DNA of 64,000 nucleotides from CF-39 sp036518215 (GCA_036518215.1 DATDNP010000201.1:25409-89408), one strand, 5' to 3'; numbered from the stretch's first letter, positions 1 through 9,243 are shown. A program made the numbers and translations. Notes: generated by a model from the sequence alone, not told the origin.

Positions 1-71
1 CCGCGCGTGTGGGAAAGGCGAGACTCATCGACAATGTGCTCCTCGGTATGGATGTGAGCGAGTTGTCGTGA
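1..71 (+). CDS. panC: Pantoate-beta-alanine ligase, C-terminal fragment (cut by window edge)
   Basis: Reading from base 3 gives 22 residues, ARVGKARLIDNVLLGMDVSE then LS, and a TGA at 69-71. The ARxGxxRLIDN string matches the usual extreme C-terminus of pantothenate synthetase, which joins pantoate and beta-alanine with ATP in the cytoplasm. Only this tail is visible, so the call rests on a short motif. It is supported by panB and panE 2 kb away and by the coaD-coaX-coaBC operon further on. The stop overlaps the GTG start of the next gene (GTGA, 68-71), so the two are probably co-transcribed. Confidence 0.6.
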   Translation, partial: ARVGKARLIDNVLLGMDVSELS

Positions 72-1246
72 GCCGGCGGAAGCTTCTCGTCGGGCTCTCC
101 GCCGCGCATTTCGCACAGCACGTCACCAATGGCCTGCTCTCCGCGCTCCTGCCATTCATCAGCGCGACCTTCGCACTCTCCTTCACGGAGGCCGGGTTCG
201 CGGTGACCGCGTACACGATCGCGTCGGGTGTGATGAACGCGCCGCTCGGCGTGCTCGCCGACCGCGTCGGGTCGCGGCGCGTCATCGTCGGCGGCCTCGT
301 CCTCGTCGCGGCCACGGGCGTCGCCGTCGGGCTCGCGCCGTCGTACGCCATCCTCCTCCTCGCCCTCGTCGTCATGGGCGTCGCGAGCGCGACGTATCAC
401 GCGCCGGCGTCGGCGCTCATCGCCGAGACCTTCACGTACGCGCGACGCGGCGTCGCCCTCGGCACGCACACGACCGCGGGCCATCTCGCGTTCTTCGTCG
501 CGCCGCTCGTCGCCGGCATCCTCGCCCTCACCGGCACCTGGCGGCTCCCCTACGTGCTCTTCTCGCTCGCGCCGCTCGTCTGCGCCTTCGTCGTCATGCG
601 CATCGCGCCGCCCGGGATGCGCGCGACCGAGCAGCACCGCTGGTTCGCGACCTTCACCGAGATCGGCCGCGTCGCGCGATCGGTCGGCTCGCTCGTGTCG
701 ATCTCGATCGTCGCGCAGGTGCTGCTCTCGAGCGCGCTCGCGTTCCTCACGCTCTTCTACGTGAACGCCCGTGGGGTGTCGCCCGCCGTCGCGGCCGCCC
801 TCTACGGTGTGCCGCAGCTCGCCGGGCTCTTCGCGGCGCCGCTCTCGGGCGTGCTCTCCGACCGCTTCGGCCGACCCGCCGTGCTCCTCGGTGCGCTCAT
901 CGCGAGCGGCCCGGCTTCATGGCTCCTCGTGACGACGCCCGTCGAGGTCGCGGTGATCCCACTCCTTCTCGTCGGCGCGTGCCTGTCGTTCCGAGCGACC
1001 GCGACGGAGGTGCTCATCATCGATACGACACCGGCCGCGCGACGGTCGACGGTGCTCGGGACGTACTACCTCGTGAATCAGCCCGTCGGCGGGATCGCCG
1101 CGCCGATCTTCGGCGCGATCGCCGACAACGCGGGCATCGCGAACGCCTTCCTCTGGCTCTCCTACGCGTTCGTCGGGCTCTCGGTCGTCGCGCTCGTTCT
1201 CGTCGCCGCCGGGAGCGCGCGGCGCCGCGTCGCGCAGGAGGCATAA
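68..1246 (+). CDS. MFS transporter, drug-efflux type
   Basis: A 392-residue integral membrane protein with about twelve hydrophobic segments. Between TM2 and TM3 it has the MFS signature motif (GVLADRVGSRRVIVGG, near residue 60), and a second copy (GVLSDRFGRPAVLLG) lies in the C-terminal half, as expected for the duplicated 6+6 fold. The N-terminal HFAQHVTNGLLSALLPF stretch recalls fosmidomycin-resistance-type exporters, but the substrate cannot be read from sequence. The GTG start at 68 overlaps the upstream stop by 4 nt, so translation is probably coupled to panC. The gene ends just before a strong hairpin at 1252-1273. Confidence 0.9.
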   Translation: MSRRKLLVGLSAAHFAQHVTNGLLSALLPFISATFALSFTEAGFAVTAYTIASGVMNAPLGVLADRVGSRRVIVGGLVLVAATGVAVGLAPSYAILLLALVVMGVASATYHAPASALIAETFTYARRGVALGTHTTAGHLAFFVAPLVAGILALTGTWRLPYVLFSLAPLVCAFVVMRIAPPGMRATEQHRWFATFTEIGRVARSVGSLVSISIVAQVLLSSALAFLTLFYVNARGVSPAVAAALYGVPQLAGLFAAPLSGVLSDRFGRPAVLLGALIASGPASWLLVTTPVEVAVIPLLLVGACLSFRATATEVLIIDTTPAARRSTVLGTYYLVNQPVGGIAAPIFGAIADNAGIANAFLWLSYAFVGLSVVALVLVAAGSARRRVAQEA

Positions 1247-1251
1247 AGAAA

Positions 1252-1273
1252 GACGGGGCCTCGCGGCCCCGTC
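1252..1273. terminator. Intrinsic terminator hairpin between convergent genes
   Basis: A perfect 9-bp GC stem (GACGGGGCC / GGCCCCGTC) with a TCGC loop lies 6 bases after the MFS stop. On the minus strand the stem is followed by a T-rich stretch (TTTCTTTAT), so it best fits a Rho-independent terminator for the leftward gene at 1298-1786. It could also stop rightward transcripts. Confidence 0.7.
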
Positions 1274-1297
1274 CTCCGTCACTCGCGATCCTCGGCG

Positions 1298-1786
1298 CTA
1301 GTCGTGGTGATGCTTCTGCGTCGCGACCCAGGCCGCGGGACCGCCATCCGTCTTCACGGTGGCGACCCACGCCGCCGGCCCGCCGTCCTCCTTGACCGTG
1401 GAGACCCATGAGGGTGCGTTCCCCTGGGAAGACGCGTGCGACTCGTTCTCGTCCGTGTCCTTGTCCTCGTCCGTCGAGGTCGCTTCCTGGTCCTGATCGG
1501 TCGTCGTGTCCTTGTCCTCGTCGGTGGAGGTCGTCGACGAGGTCGTGTCCTCATCGGCGCTCGCGTTCGTGGTTGCGGTGTCCTCGTCGGCGCTCGCTTC
1601 GGTGTCGGCCTGCGTCGACGTCGACGTCGTGTTCTCGTCGCTGGTGCTGACCTGCGTCGAGACCGCCGTCGTCGTCCCGGTCTGCGCCGTCATCGTCGCG
1701 CCATCGTGCGCGAGCGCGGTCGATGCGGCGAGCGCGAGCGCGGCGATGGCTCCAAGGGCCGTGATGATGCGGATGCGGATGCGCAT
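1298..1786 (-). CDS. Secreted acidic Ser/Thr-rich protein with C-terminal W-V-x-T-x-K repeats
   Basis: 162 residues. An Arg-rich N-terminus and hydrophobic core (residues 1-26, ending ALAHDG) form a signal peptide. Residues about 35-115 are low complexity, almost only T, S, D, E, A and K, with repeated STDEDKDT-like units. The C-terminus carries three near-copies of W-V-(S/A)-T-(V/Q)-K separated by E/T-DGGPAA, and ends HHHD. I do not recognise a family. An acidic disordered spacer with a repeated tail could be a surface or envelope-binding protein, and the terminal histidines could bind metal; both are guesses. It is monocistronic, with a terminator just downstream. Confidence 0.75.
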   Translation of the reverse strand: MRIRIRIITALGAIAALALAASTALAHDGATMTAQTGTTTAVSTQVSTSDENTTSTSTQADTEASADEDTATTNASADEDTTSSTTSTDEDKDTTTDQDQEATSTDEDKDTDENESHASSQGNAPSWVSTVKEDGGPAAWVATVKTDGGPAAWVATQKHHHD

Positions 1787-1882
1787 GCTGCGGCTCTCCC
1801 TTCGAGGTGTGGTGCCCGGTTAACGGCCAGCGCAACGACGTGTTGGGCAGGCAAGCGTTCGCGGCGAACGACCGAGCTGTCG

Positions 1883-2716
1883 TTACTGCGGGTGCAACGA
1901 AGCGACGAGCACCGTCAGGGCCTGATTCAGCGAGGCGTCGACGCCGAGCCGCTGCGCTTCGCGCTGTACGGCACCGCAGATCGCATCGACCTCGGTCGCC
2001 CGCTTCGCCTCGACATCCTGGAGCATCGAGCTTCGATTCGCGCCCGTCAGCTCCGCCATCTCCCGCCACCAGCGCACCGCGTCGTCCTCCGGGATGAGCA
2101 CGCCGCTCGCGGTCGCCACGCGCGCGACCTCGCGTGCGAGCCGATCGGCGAGGCGCGCCGCGACGGGATCGCGCAGCAGATCCGCGTTCAGCATGCCGAG
2201 CAGCGCGGTCGTCGGGTTCACCGCGGCGTTCGTCACGACCTTTCGCCACACGGCCGGCCAGGGGTCGTCGACGACGGTGATCGTCATGCCGCCGCCGCGG
2301 AGAAGCTCGGCGAGGGCGTCGAGGGTCGCGCGCGGGCGGGCACCACGTGGACGGCCGAGCTCGGCCCGTCCGGGGCCGGTCGCGTGGAGCGCGCCGTGCT
2401 CGTCCAGCCGCGCGCCGACGTAGATGACGCCCACCGCGGCGCGATCCGCGCCAACGGCATCGCGCAACACCTCGTAGTTGCCGAGCCCGTTCTGGATCGT
2501 GATCGCGACGCCGCCCTGCGCGACGACGCGCCTCGCCATATCCGCCGCCCAGGCGGTGCCGTGCGTCTTCACGCACACGACGGCCGCGTCGACGGGCGCC
2601 TCGCGATCCGCGAGCGGGGAGCGCGTGCGATCGACGCGAACGAGCTCGGCACGACCGTCGAGCGCGCGCTCGATGACGTGACCGATCGCGCCCATGCCGA
2701 GGATCGCGACGCGCAC
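1883..2716 (-). CDS. panE: 2-dehydropantoate 2-reductase (ketopantoate reductase)
   Basis: 277 residues, the usual size. It reduces ketopantoate to pantoate with NADPH, the second step toward pantothenate. It has an N-terminal dinucleotide-binding motif (GMGAIG, residues 7-12), a VKTHGT stretch, QNGLGN near residue 95, and the C-terminal helical domain motif KVVTNAAVNPTTALLG that carries the catalytic Lys and Asn. A conserved EVDAICG follows. The GTG start at 2716 lies 3 nt after the panB stop, so the pair is one operon with likely coupled translation. Confidence 0.93.
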   Translation of the reverse strand: MRVAILGMGAIGHVIERALDGRAELVRVDRTRSPLADREAPVDAAVVCVKTHGTAWAADMARRVVAQGGVAITIQNGLGNYEVLRDAVGADRAAVGVIYVGARLDEHGALHATGPGRAELGRPRGARPRATLDALAELLRGGGMTITVVDDPWPAVWRKVVTNAAVNPTTALLGMLNADLLRDPVAARLADRLAREVARVATASGVLIPEDDAVRWWREMAELTGANRSSMLQDVEAKRATEVDAICGAVQREAQRLGVDASLNQALTVLVASLHPQ

Positions 2717-2719
2717 CTG

Positions 2720-3640
2720 CTACACGGCCTTCGGACGCGCGAGGTTCTGCCGCAGCGCTGCGAGCTCGGTCTCCTTCATCGTGAAGCTGTGCTCGGCGTC
2801 GGGGAACGTGCCGTCGCGCACCTCGCGGTCGAAGGCACGCAACGCCTCCACGACCGCGCCGCCGATGTCCGCATAGCGCTTCGCGAACTTCGGCTTGAAC
2901 TCGCCGAACAGGCCGAGCACGTCGTGGAGGACGAGCACCTGGCCGTCGCAGTCCGGTCCGGCGCCGATGCCGATCGTCGGGATGTCGAGACGCTCGGTCA
3001 CCATCGCGGCGACGGGAGCGGGGATCGACTCGAGCACGATGGAGAACGCACCGGCCTCCTCGAGCGCGATCGCGTCGTCGATGAGGCGCCTCGCGGCGCG
3101 CGCGTTGCGCGCCTGCGTCTTGAACCCGCCGAGCTGCGCGACGCGCTGCGGCGTGAGGCCCACGTGCGCCATCACGGAGATGCCGTTGTCGACGAGCGCG
3201 CGGACGGTCTCGACGGTCTCGTGACCGCCTTCGATCTTCACCGCGTCCATGCCACCTTCCTTCAGGAAGCGGGTCGCATTGCGGAGGGCATCGGACGTCG
3301 ACGTCTGATAGCTGCCGAACGGCATGTCGCCGACGAGGAGCGGGCGCGTCGCGCCGCGCGACACCGACGCGCACATGCGGACCATGTCGTCGACCGTCAC
3401 GGGGACGGTGTTCGGGTAGCCGAGCATGACCATGCCGGCGGAATCGCCGACGAGGAGCACGTCGATGCCGGCGGTGTCGACGAGGCGCGCGAACGCGACG
3501 TCATACGCCGTCATCATCGTGATGCGCTTCCCATCCCGCTTCATCGCGACGACGTCGGGGACGGTGACCTTCTTCGGGGGAGCGGCGGACGCGCCGCCGT
3601 ACTGGGACGAGTCCTGGGGACGCTCGGTCTTCTCGGTCAT
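2720..3640 (-). CDS. panB: 3-methyl-2-oxobutanoate hydroxymethyltransferase
   Basis: 306 residues from the ATG at 3640, which has a GGAGG ribosome-binding site 6 nt upstream. The frame stays open to 3751 but without homology. The enzyme transfers a hydroxymethyl group from 5,10-methylene-THF to alpha-ketoisovalerate, giving ketopantoate. It shows the family motifs LLVGDSAGM and GDMPFGSY (Mg-binding aspartates), AVKIEGG, AHVGLTPQ and a catalytic Glu in VLESIPAP. It is the first gene of panB-panE and is divergent from the membrane protein starting at 3750. Confidence 0.96.
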   Translation of the reverse strand: MTEKTERPQDSSQYGGASAAPPKKVTVPDVVAMKRDGKRITMMTAYDVAFARLVDTAGIDVLLVGDSAGMVMLGYPNTVPVTVDDMVRMCASVSRGATRPLLVGDMPFGSYQTSTSDALRNATRFLKEGGMDAVKIEGGHETVETVRALVDNGISVMAHVGLTPQRVAQLGGFKTQARNARAARRLIDDAIALEEAGAFSIVLESIPAPVAAMVTERLDIPTIGIGAGPDCDGQVLVLHDVLGLFGEFKPKFAKRYADIGGAVVEALRAFDREVRDGTFPDAEHSFTMKETELAALRQNLARPKAV

Positions 3641-3749
3641 GCGACACCTCCGTCCAGGCCGATGGCTCGGTCCCGGCGAATGCATCGAGTCTAGTCCGTC
3701 CGCCTGCCGACCGGCTGGCCCGCGGCTTGCGACCGAGCGCAGCGTGGAC

Positions 3750-5306
3750 ATGGCGGCCGTCGCCCGCCCGCGCTCGGCGCTCGCGACGCGCGTGACGGCC
3801 CTCGCGTCGTCTCAGCTCGTCACCGCGGCGACGCTCGTCGTCGCGCTCGTGCTGCGCGGACGCCGCGCCTTGCTGCTCGTCGACTTCCCGCTCAACGACG
3901 GCGGCATGTTCTACACGGCGATCCAGGACATCCGCGCGGCGGGCTTCGCGCTTCCAGCGGTGCTCACCTACAACGGCGGGATCCCGTTCGCGTATCCACC
4001 GCTCGCCTTCTACCTCGTCGCGGGGCTCTCCGACGCCACGGGAGTGTCGACGATCGACCTGCTCCGGGTCCTTCCGCCGATCCTCTCCACGCTCTCCGTC
4101 GCGGCGTTCATCCCGATCGCGCGGCGCCTGTCGGCGAGCGGCAGCGCGGCCGCGATCGCCGTGTTCGTGTACGCCGTCCAACCGTCCGCGTACACGTGGA
4201 TGGTCATGGGCGGTGGGCTCACGCGGGCGCTCGGGCTCGTCTTCGCGCTCGTCGCGCTCGCGGCGCTGCTCTCCTTCTATGAGCGGCCGCGAAGGCTCAC
4301 CTTCGCCATCGCCGCGGTCGGGGGCGCGCTCGCGCTCCTCTCGCACATCGAGATGGCGTGGTTCCTCGCGTTCAGCGCGGCGCTGTTCGTCGTCGCGCGC
4401 CGACCATCGCGCCGCGTCATCGTGGGCGCCGGCGCGAGCGGCGCGTGCGCCATCGCGCTCGCCGCGCCGTGGTGGCTGACGGTACTGCTGCGACACGGGG
4501 TCGGCCCCTTCGTCGCGGCCGCCACCACCGGATCGCTCGACAACCCCGTCCTCGATCTTCTCGCGTTCCAGCGGACCGACGAGCCGTACTTCCCGCTCAT
4601 CGCCGCGGCCGCTATCGCCGGCGTCGTGTTCCACGTCGCACGCGGTCGGTACCTCATCCCGGCGTGGCTCGTCGCGATCGCGCTGCTCGACCACCGCTCG
4701 TTCAACGCGCTCTCCGGCCTTCCCATCGGGATCCTCGCGGGCAGCGTCGTGACGGAGCTCATCGCACCGCTCTTCACGCGACGCCATCTCGCCGTCGCCG
4801 CCGCCGTCGCCGGCATCGTGTACGTGACGTTCAGCTCGGCGAAGGCGGACCAGACGCTCCATCGCGCGCTCAAGCCCGACGAACGCTCCGCGATGGCGTG
4901 GGTCGCGAACGGCACGCCGGCCGACGCGCGGTTCCTCGTCATCACGCAGTCGTTCTGGGCGGGCGATCGCGTCGCCGAGTGGTTCCCCGCCCTCACCGAG
5001 CGCGTGAGCGTCACGACGGTCCAGGGCAGTGAGTGGCTGCCGCGCGCGACGGGGTTCTGGCCGCACATGTGGAGCTACGAGAGCGCGCAGGACTGCGCCG
5101 ATTCCGACGGCGACTGCCTCGCGCGCTTCATGAGCGGCAGCGGCATCACGTTCGACTACGTCTACCTGCCGAAGACGGCCGTCGCGACGGCGATGGACGA
5201 AAGCGACATCTGGTGCTGCGGCGGACTTCGCGCCGCGCTCCGCCACGACGACCGCTACGCCCTCGTCTACGACGGGCCGGGAGCGACGATCTTCAAGCGC
5301 CGCTAG
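3750..5306 (+). CDS. Polytopic membrane protein, GT-C glycosyltransferase-like
   Basis: 518 residues from the ATG at 3750; a GTG at 3744 is also possible. About ten or more hydrophobic helices fill residues 15-370, and a soluble C-terminal domain (about 375-518) has Cys-containing stretches (QDCADSDGDC, DIWCCGG). The layout and early motif (DFPLNDGGMFYTAIQDI, with acidic residues in the first extracytoplasmic loop) fit the GT-C fold, which uses polyprenyl-linked sugars outside the membrane. No specific family can be assigned. Two further envelope-carbohydrate genes follow on the same strand. Confidence 0.65.
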   Translation: MAAVARPRSALATRVTALASSQLVTAATLVVALVLRGRRALLLVDFPLNDGGMFYTAIQDIRAAGFALPAVLTYNGGIPFAYPPLAFYLVAGLSDATGVSTIDLLRVLPPILSTLSVAAFIPIARRLSASGSAAAIAVFVYAVQPSAYTWMVMGGGLTRALGLVFALVALAALLSFYERPRRLTFAIAAVGGALALLSHIEMAWFLAFSAALFVVARRPSRRVIVGAGASGACAIALAAPWWLTVLLRHGVGPFVAAATTGSLDNPVLDLLAFQRTDEPYFPLIAAAAIAGVVFHVARGRYLIPAWLVAIALLDHRSFNALSGLPIGILAGSVVTELIAPLFTRRHLAVAAAVAGIVYVTFSSAKADQTLHRALKPDERSAMAWVANGTPADARFLVITQSFWAGDRVAEWFPALTERVSVTTVQGSEWLPRATGFWPHMWSYESAQDCADSDGDCLARFMSGSGITFDYVYLPKTAVATAMDESDIWCCGGLRAALRHDDRYALVYDGPGATIFKRR

Positions 5307-5558
5307 CGGACCTGCGTCGATAAAGCACGGCGGCGGGTCCTGTCCCGCTCCGGGCGGGTTCTCCTCGCTGCGAGACCGAGACCCGCTTCCGTGACGACAC
5401 CGAGTGCGGCGGACGCGCGGCCGCGGGCCCCTCGGTCTCTGGCATCGGAGAACATCGCCCTGCGCGTGCCACCCGCCGCCGCCAGACACGACGCATGTCT
5501 GCTAGCTATGCAGCTATGCATCCCGTCACTGTCTGGTCCGGGCTGACGTTGACCGAGC

Positions 5559-6773
5559 GTGCGGTGGTCGTTCCTCTCGGCGGCGATGCTCGTCGTCGCC
5601 TGCGCGCCGGCCACCGTGGCGCCCCTTGCGGCGCCGGCGTTCCCGCAGCCGCTCGCGATCGCCGAAGCGACGTCGAGCGCGTTCGCTCGGCAGATCCTCG
5701 TTCCGACGCCCACGCTCGCGATCGCGGCGACGGCGACCGCGGCGCCGACGGACAAGCAGCTCGCTCCGTCTCTCGCGCCCACGCCGTCCACGGCGCCAAC
5801 GCTCACGTTCGCGCCGACTCTCGCACCGACCGTCGCGCCGACCATCGCGCCGGCTCCGACACCAGCGGCGACGCCGTACGACCCACCCTTCCTCGGTCCG
5901 GTGATCGCGAAGGACTACCCGGACCCCGGACTCCTCATCGCGGCGGGCGCGTTCTACGCGTTCGCGACGAACGCGAACGGGCGCAACGTCCAGGCGAGCG
6001 TCTCGACCGACCTCGTGCACTGGCGCGATCTCCCGGACGCGCTTCCGGCGCTGCCGTCGTGGGCACGGCCGGGCTTCACCTGGGCTCCCGAGGTGACGCA
6101 GATCGGCGGCACGTACGTCATGTACTTCACCGCGCGCCACGCGCCGAGCGGCCGTCAGTGCATCGGCGCCGCGACGGCGGCGTCCCCGGCGGGTCCGTAT
6201 CGGCCGCGCGGTGATGTCCCGCTCGTCTGCGAGCCGCAGTTCGGCGGTTCGATCGATCCGTATCCGTTCGTCGACAGCGACGGCGTGCGCTATCTCGTGT
6301 GGAAGACCGACAGCAACGCCATCGGCACGCCGACGGTGATCAAGATGGGACGGCTCGCCGCGGACGGGCTCTCCTTCCTCACCATCCCGACCGCGCTCAT
6401 CGCGAACGACCTGCCGTGGGAAGGTGCCGTCGTCGAGGCGCCGACGCTCGTGCGGCGCGGCGCCACGTACGTCCTCTTCTATTCGGCGAACGACTACTCG
6501 GGTCCGGCCTATGCGGTCGGCGTCGCGACGGCGACGTCGCTCGCCGGTCCGTGGGTGAAGTCGCCGCGACCCATCCTCGCGAGCGCCGACGGACGCATCG
6601 GCCCGGGTGGCGAGACGATCGGCGTCATCGGCGACGACACGTGGATGCTCTATCACGCGTGGAGCGCATCGGGCCCGTATCGCGAGATGCGCATCGCGCG
6701 CGTCGTGTGGGACGGCGCACGTCCGACCGTGGTGCCGGCGACGGTGTCCTCGCTCGCTCGCATCACGCCCTGA
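5559..6773 (+). CDS. Lipoprotein glycoside hydrolase, GH43-like
   Basis: 404 residues with a lipobox (LVVAC, Cys near residue 15), then a Pro/Thr/Ala-rich linker to about residue 105 and a five-bladed beta-propeller GH43-type domain. Candidate catalytic residues are the base Asp in YPDPGLL (about 121), the pKa-modulating Asp in GGSIDPYPF (about 233) and the acid Glu in WEGAVVEAPTLV (about 294). The family cleaves arabinan, xylan or related beta-linked side chains; the exact substrate is unknown. The GTG start follows a 252-nt leader in which I see no gene. It probably acts on the outer cell surface. Confidence 0.82.
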   Translation: MRWSFLSAAMLVVACAPATVAPLAAPAFPQPLAIAEATSSAFARQILVPTPTLAIAATATAAPTDKQLAPSLAPTPSTAPTLTFAPTLAPTVAPTIAPAPTPAATPYDPPFLGPVIAKDYPDPGLLIAAGAFYAFATNANGRNVQASVSTDLVHWRDLPDALPALPSWARPGFTWAPEVTQIGGTYVMYFTARHAPSGRQCIGAATAASPAGPYRPRGDVPLVCEPQFGGSIDPYPFVDSDGVRYLVWKTDSNAIGTPTVIKMGRLAADGLSFLTIPTALIANDLPWEGAVVEAPTLVRRGATYVLFYSANDYSGPAYAVGVATATSLAGPWVKSPRPILASADGRIGPGGETIGVIGDDTWMLYHAWSASGPYREMRIARVVWDGARPTVVPATVSSLARITP

Positions 6774-6888
6774 CGATCTCGTCGCCGGGCGTGGCAGCGA
6801 GTGTGCTCAACAGTGCGGCGTGGCGACCCGCCGCGCCGCCGCGCGCGTCCTCGAACCCCCGCGGCTCCATCGACCGGATGTGGCGAGC

Positions 6889-8013
6889 ATGCGCGCGCTC
6901 GTCGTGGCGGTCGCGCGCGCGGTCCCTTCGTGGTGGGTGGCCGACGTCCTCGTCCCGTTCGCGGTGACGCGGGCGGTATTCGCCGCCATCGGGTACATGG
7001 CGTTCCGTCTCCCCGTCGATCCCGCGCTCGCCACGACCGGAGACCGCTTCCTCGACATGTGGTCGCGGTGGGACGGTCAGTGGTATCTCGCCATCGCGCG
7101 CGACGGCTACAGCTACGTCCCCGGCCAGTTCTCGAGCGTCGCGTTCGCGCCGCTCCTTCCGATCCTCATGCGCGTCGTCGCGTGGCCCGCGCACGACGGC
7201 ACCGCCGCGCTCGTCGCCGCGGGGATCGGCATCGCGAACGTCTCGCTCCTCGTCGCGGCGACGCTCCTCGTGCTGCTCTTCCGCGATGAGGTCGGCCAGG
7301 CTGTGGCCGGCCGCGCGTCGCGGTACCTCATGCTCTTCCCGACCTCGTTCTTCCTCTCCGCCGTCTACCCCGAATCGCTCTTCCTCGCGCTCGCGATCGG
7401 CTCGTTCCTCGCGGCGCGCCGAGGGCGGTGGTGGCTCGCGGGCGCCCTCGCCGCGCTCGCGACGCTCACGCGGCCGTACGGGCTCGTCGTCGTGGCCGCG
7501 CTCGCGCTCGAGTACGCCTGGCAGCACCGCTGGCGGATCCGCGAGTTCGGCGTCGAGATGCTCTCGTTCGCGCTCGCGCCGGCCGCGTATGCGGGGTGGC
7601 TCCTCTACCTGTGGCGATCCTTCGGCGATCCGCTCGCGGGCATGCACGCCGAGAGCGTGTGGCAGCGCGGGCTCGCGCCGCCGTGGCAGGCGTTCGTGAA
7701 CTTCTTCACGCCGCCGCGCGGCGCGTTCATCGACCTCGCCTTCGCGCTCCTCTTCATCGCGCTCGCCGTCTTCGCGTGGCGGACGCTCCGCGCGCCGTAC
7801 GCGCTCTACACGACGCTCACGCTGCTCATCATCCTGTGCACCGGGCAGCTCTATTCGCTCATGCGGCTCGGCCTCGAGCTCTTCCCGGCGTTCGCCGTGC
7901 TCGCGATCGCCGGCCGCACTCGGCTCCTCGATCGCGCGTACTCGAACGCCGCGCTCCTCATCGGAGGCGCGTTCATGGCCTTCTTCGCGTCCGCGCTCTT
8001 CTTCTTCGCCTAA
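6889..8013 (+). CDS. Integral membrane mannosyltransferase, PIG-V-like (GT-C)
   Basis: 374 residues from the ATG at 6889; a GTG at 6880 is possible, and the frame runs further upstream without homology. It has about nine membrane helices. The WSRWDGQWYLAIARDGY motif (about residues 55-72) carries the acidic residues of the first luminal loop, and FPTSFFLSAVYPESLF and LTRPYG follow. These features are typical of bacterial relatives of the GPI mannosyltransferase PIG-V, which use polyprenyl-phosphomannose. A role in cell-envelope glycan or glycoprotein synthesis is inferred. It ends 9 nt from the convergent MFS gene. Confidence 0.8.
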   Translation: MRALVVAVARAVPSWWVADVLVPFAVTRAVFAAIGYMAFRLPVDPALATTGDRFLDMWSRWDGQWYLAIARDGYSYVPGQFSSVAFAPLLPILMRVVAWPAHDGTAALVAAGIGIANVSLLVAATLLVLLFRDEVGQAVAGRASRYLMLFPTSFFLSAVYPESLFLALAIGSFLAARRGRWWLAGALAALATLTRPYGLVVVAALALEYAWQHRWRIREFGVEMLSFALAPAAYAGWLLYLWRSFGDPLAGMHAESVWQRGLAPPWQAFVNFFTPPRGAFIDLAFALLFIALAVFAWRTLRAPYALYTTLTLLIILCTGQLYSLMRLGLELFPAFAVLAIAGRTRLLDRAYSNAALLIGGAFMAFFASALFFFA

Positions 8014-8022
8014 TCACTCGAG

Positions 8023-9231
8023 TCACTCGAGCTCGCGGATCGATCGGACCGCGAGCGGCGGCAGGAGCAGGACGATCGATGCGACGCCGCCGACGACGAA
8101 CGACGCCGCGGGACCGACGGCGTCGACGACGCCCACGAACACGACCGGCGCGACCGGCCCCATGAGCACCGCGCCGAACCAGTCGATGCTCACGACGCGA
8201 CCGAGCATCTCGCGCGGAACGTGGCGCTGCAGCGCCGACTGCCAGAGCACGCCGAAGCCGACGATGGAGAGCCCCCGGATCGCGAACATCACGAGGATCA
8301 CCGGGAAGAGCGGCAGCAGCCCGAGCAGGACCGACGCGACGGCGGCGACGATCGCCCACGCGTAGATCGCGACGCCGACGCGGCGGACCCGCATCTGGCT
8401 GATGGTGAACGTGCCGATCACCTCGCCCGCGCCCATCGCGGCGATGATCGCGCCGTACGTGCGCGCGTCGCCGAAGAGGACGTCGCGTACGAGGAGCGGC
8501 AGCGCGACGACAAAGGGGCCCGAGTTCGCCATGTTGATGAAGGCCCAGAGGAAGATCGTGATCCAGAGCCACGGGACGCCGAACGTGAACACGAGACCAT
8601 CACGGATCTGGCGGAGCAGCGGCACCGCGACGCGTTCCTCGAGCGGGCGCCGAGCGACGAGCAGGACCGCGGCGAAGCTGAAGAAGAACGTGAACGCGTC
8701 GAGCGCGAACGCCATCGGCGCTCCGGAGAGCGCGACGACCGCGCCACCGACGACGGGTCCGCCGACCTGTGCGATCTGACGCGAGAGACCCTGCACCGCG
8801 TTGCCTGGGACGAGGACGTCGGCGGGGATGAGCTCGGGGATGATCGCGCTGATCGCCGGGCCGACGAACGAGAACGCGACGCCGAAGAACGCCGAAGCGA
8901 CGTACAGGTGCTCGATGCGCAGCGTCCCGGTGATGCCGAGCACGGCGATGACCGTCGTCACGATGCCGCTCACCAGATCGCTCACGAGGATGACGCGTCG
9001 CCGCGGCAGCCGGTCGACGAGCGCACCCGCAACGAGGAGCGACAGGATCATCGCGCCGCTCGCGATCGACGCGCCGATGCCGAGCTGCAGCGCGGAGCCG
9101 CCGAGGGCGAGGATCTGGAACGGCAGCGCGACGCCGTAGATGAAGTTGCCGAAGATCGAGACGGTCTGACCCGCCCACAGCAGGCGGAAGTCGCGATGCC
9201 GCAGCGGGACGAGGACCGCGGGGAGCCTCAC
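8023..9231 (-). CDS. MFS transporter, enterobactin-exporter-like (MFS_3)
   Basis: 402 residues, about twelve membrane helices. The opening (LRHRDFRLLWAGQTVSIFGN) is the typical start of the EntS/MFS_3 group, and the loop motif GALVDRLPRRRVILVSD follows at about residue 70. The second half has MRVRRVGVAIYAWAI and a central cytoplasmic loop. The substrate is not inferable. The GTG start at 9231 is preceded by little ribosome-binding sequence. It lies 12 nt downstream of the alpha/beta hydrolase gene on the same strand, so the two may share a transcript. Confidence 0.88.
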   Translation of the reverse strand: MRLPAVLVPLRHRDFRLLWAGQTVSIFGNFIYGVALPFQILALGGSALQLGIGASIASGAMILSLLVAGALVDRLPRRRVILVSDLVSGIVTTVIAVLGITGTLRIEHLYVASAFFGVAFSFVGPAISAIIPELIPADVLVPGNAVQGLSRQIAQVGGPVVGGAVVALSGAPMAFALDAFTFFFSFAAVLLVARRPLEERVAVPLLRQIRDGLVFTFGVPWLWITIFLWAFINMANSGPFVVALPLLVRDVLFGDARTYGAIIAAMGAGEVIGTFTISQMRVRRVGVAIYAWAIVAAVASVLLGLLPLFPVILVMFAIRGLSIVGFGVLWQSALQRHVPREMLGRVVSIDWFGAVLMGPVAPVVFVGVVDAVGPAASFVVGGVASIVLLLPPLAVRSIRELE

Positions 9232-9243
9232 GAGAGAGCGACG

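Noticed and set aside
1436..3694. Long open frame on the plus strand antisense to panB/panE (752 codons)
   Set aside because: Arg/His/Asp-rich translation with no motif; a GC-driven shadow of the real genes on the other strand.
5344..5358. Short hairpin CCCGC/GCGGG after the membrane protein
   Set aside because: Only 5 bp and no clear T-run; not enough to call a terminator.
5502..5520. Tandem AGCTATGC duplication before the GH43 gene
   Set aside because: Only two copies of eight bases; no function suggested.
5700..5870. Low-complexity GCGCCGAC-type repeats
   Set aside because: Codes for the Pro/Thr/Ala linker of the GH43 lipoprotein; no independent element.
8017..8031. 15-bp palindrome with two CTCGAG sites between convergent genes
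   Set aside because: The one-base centre cannot form a hairpin loop and part of it codes for the end of the MFS protein; probably chance.
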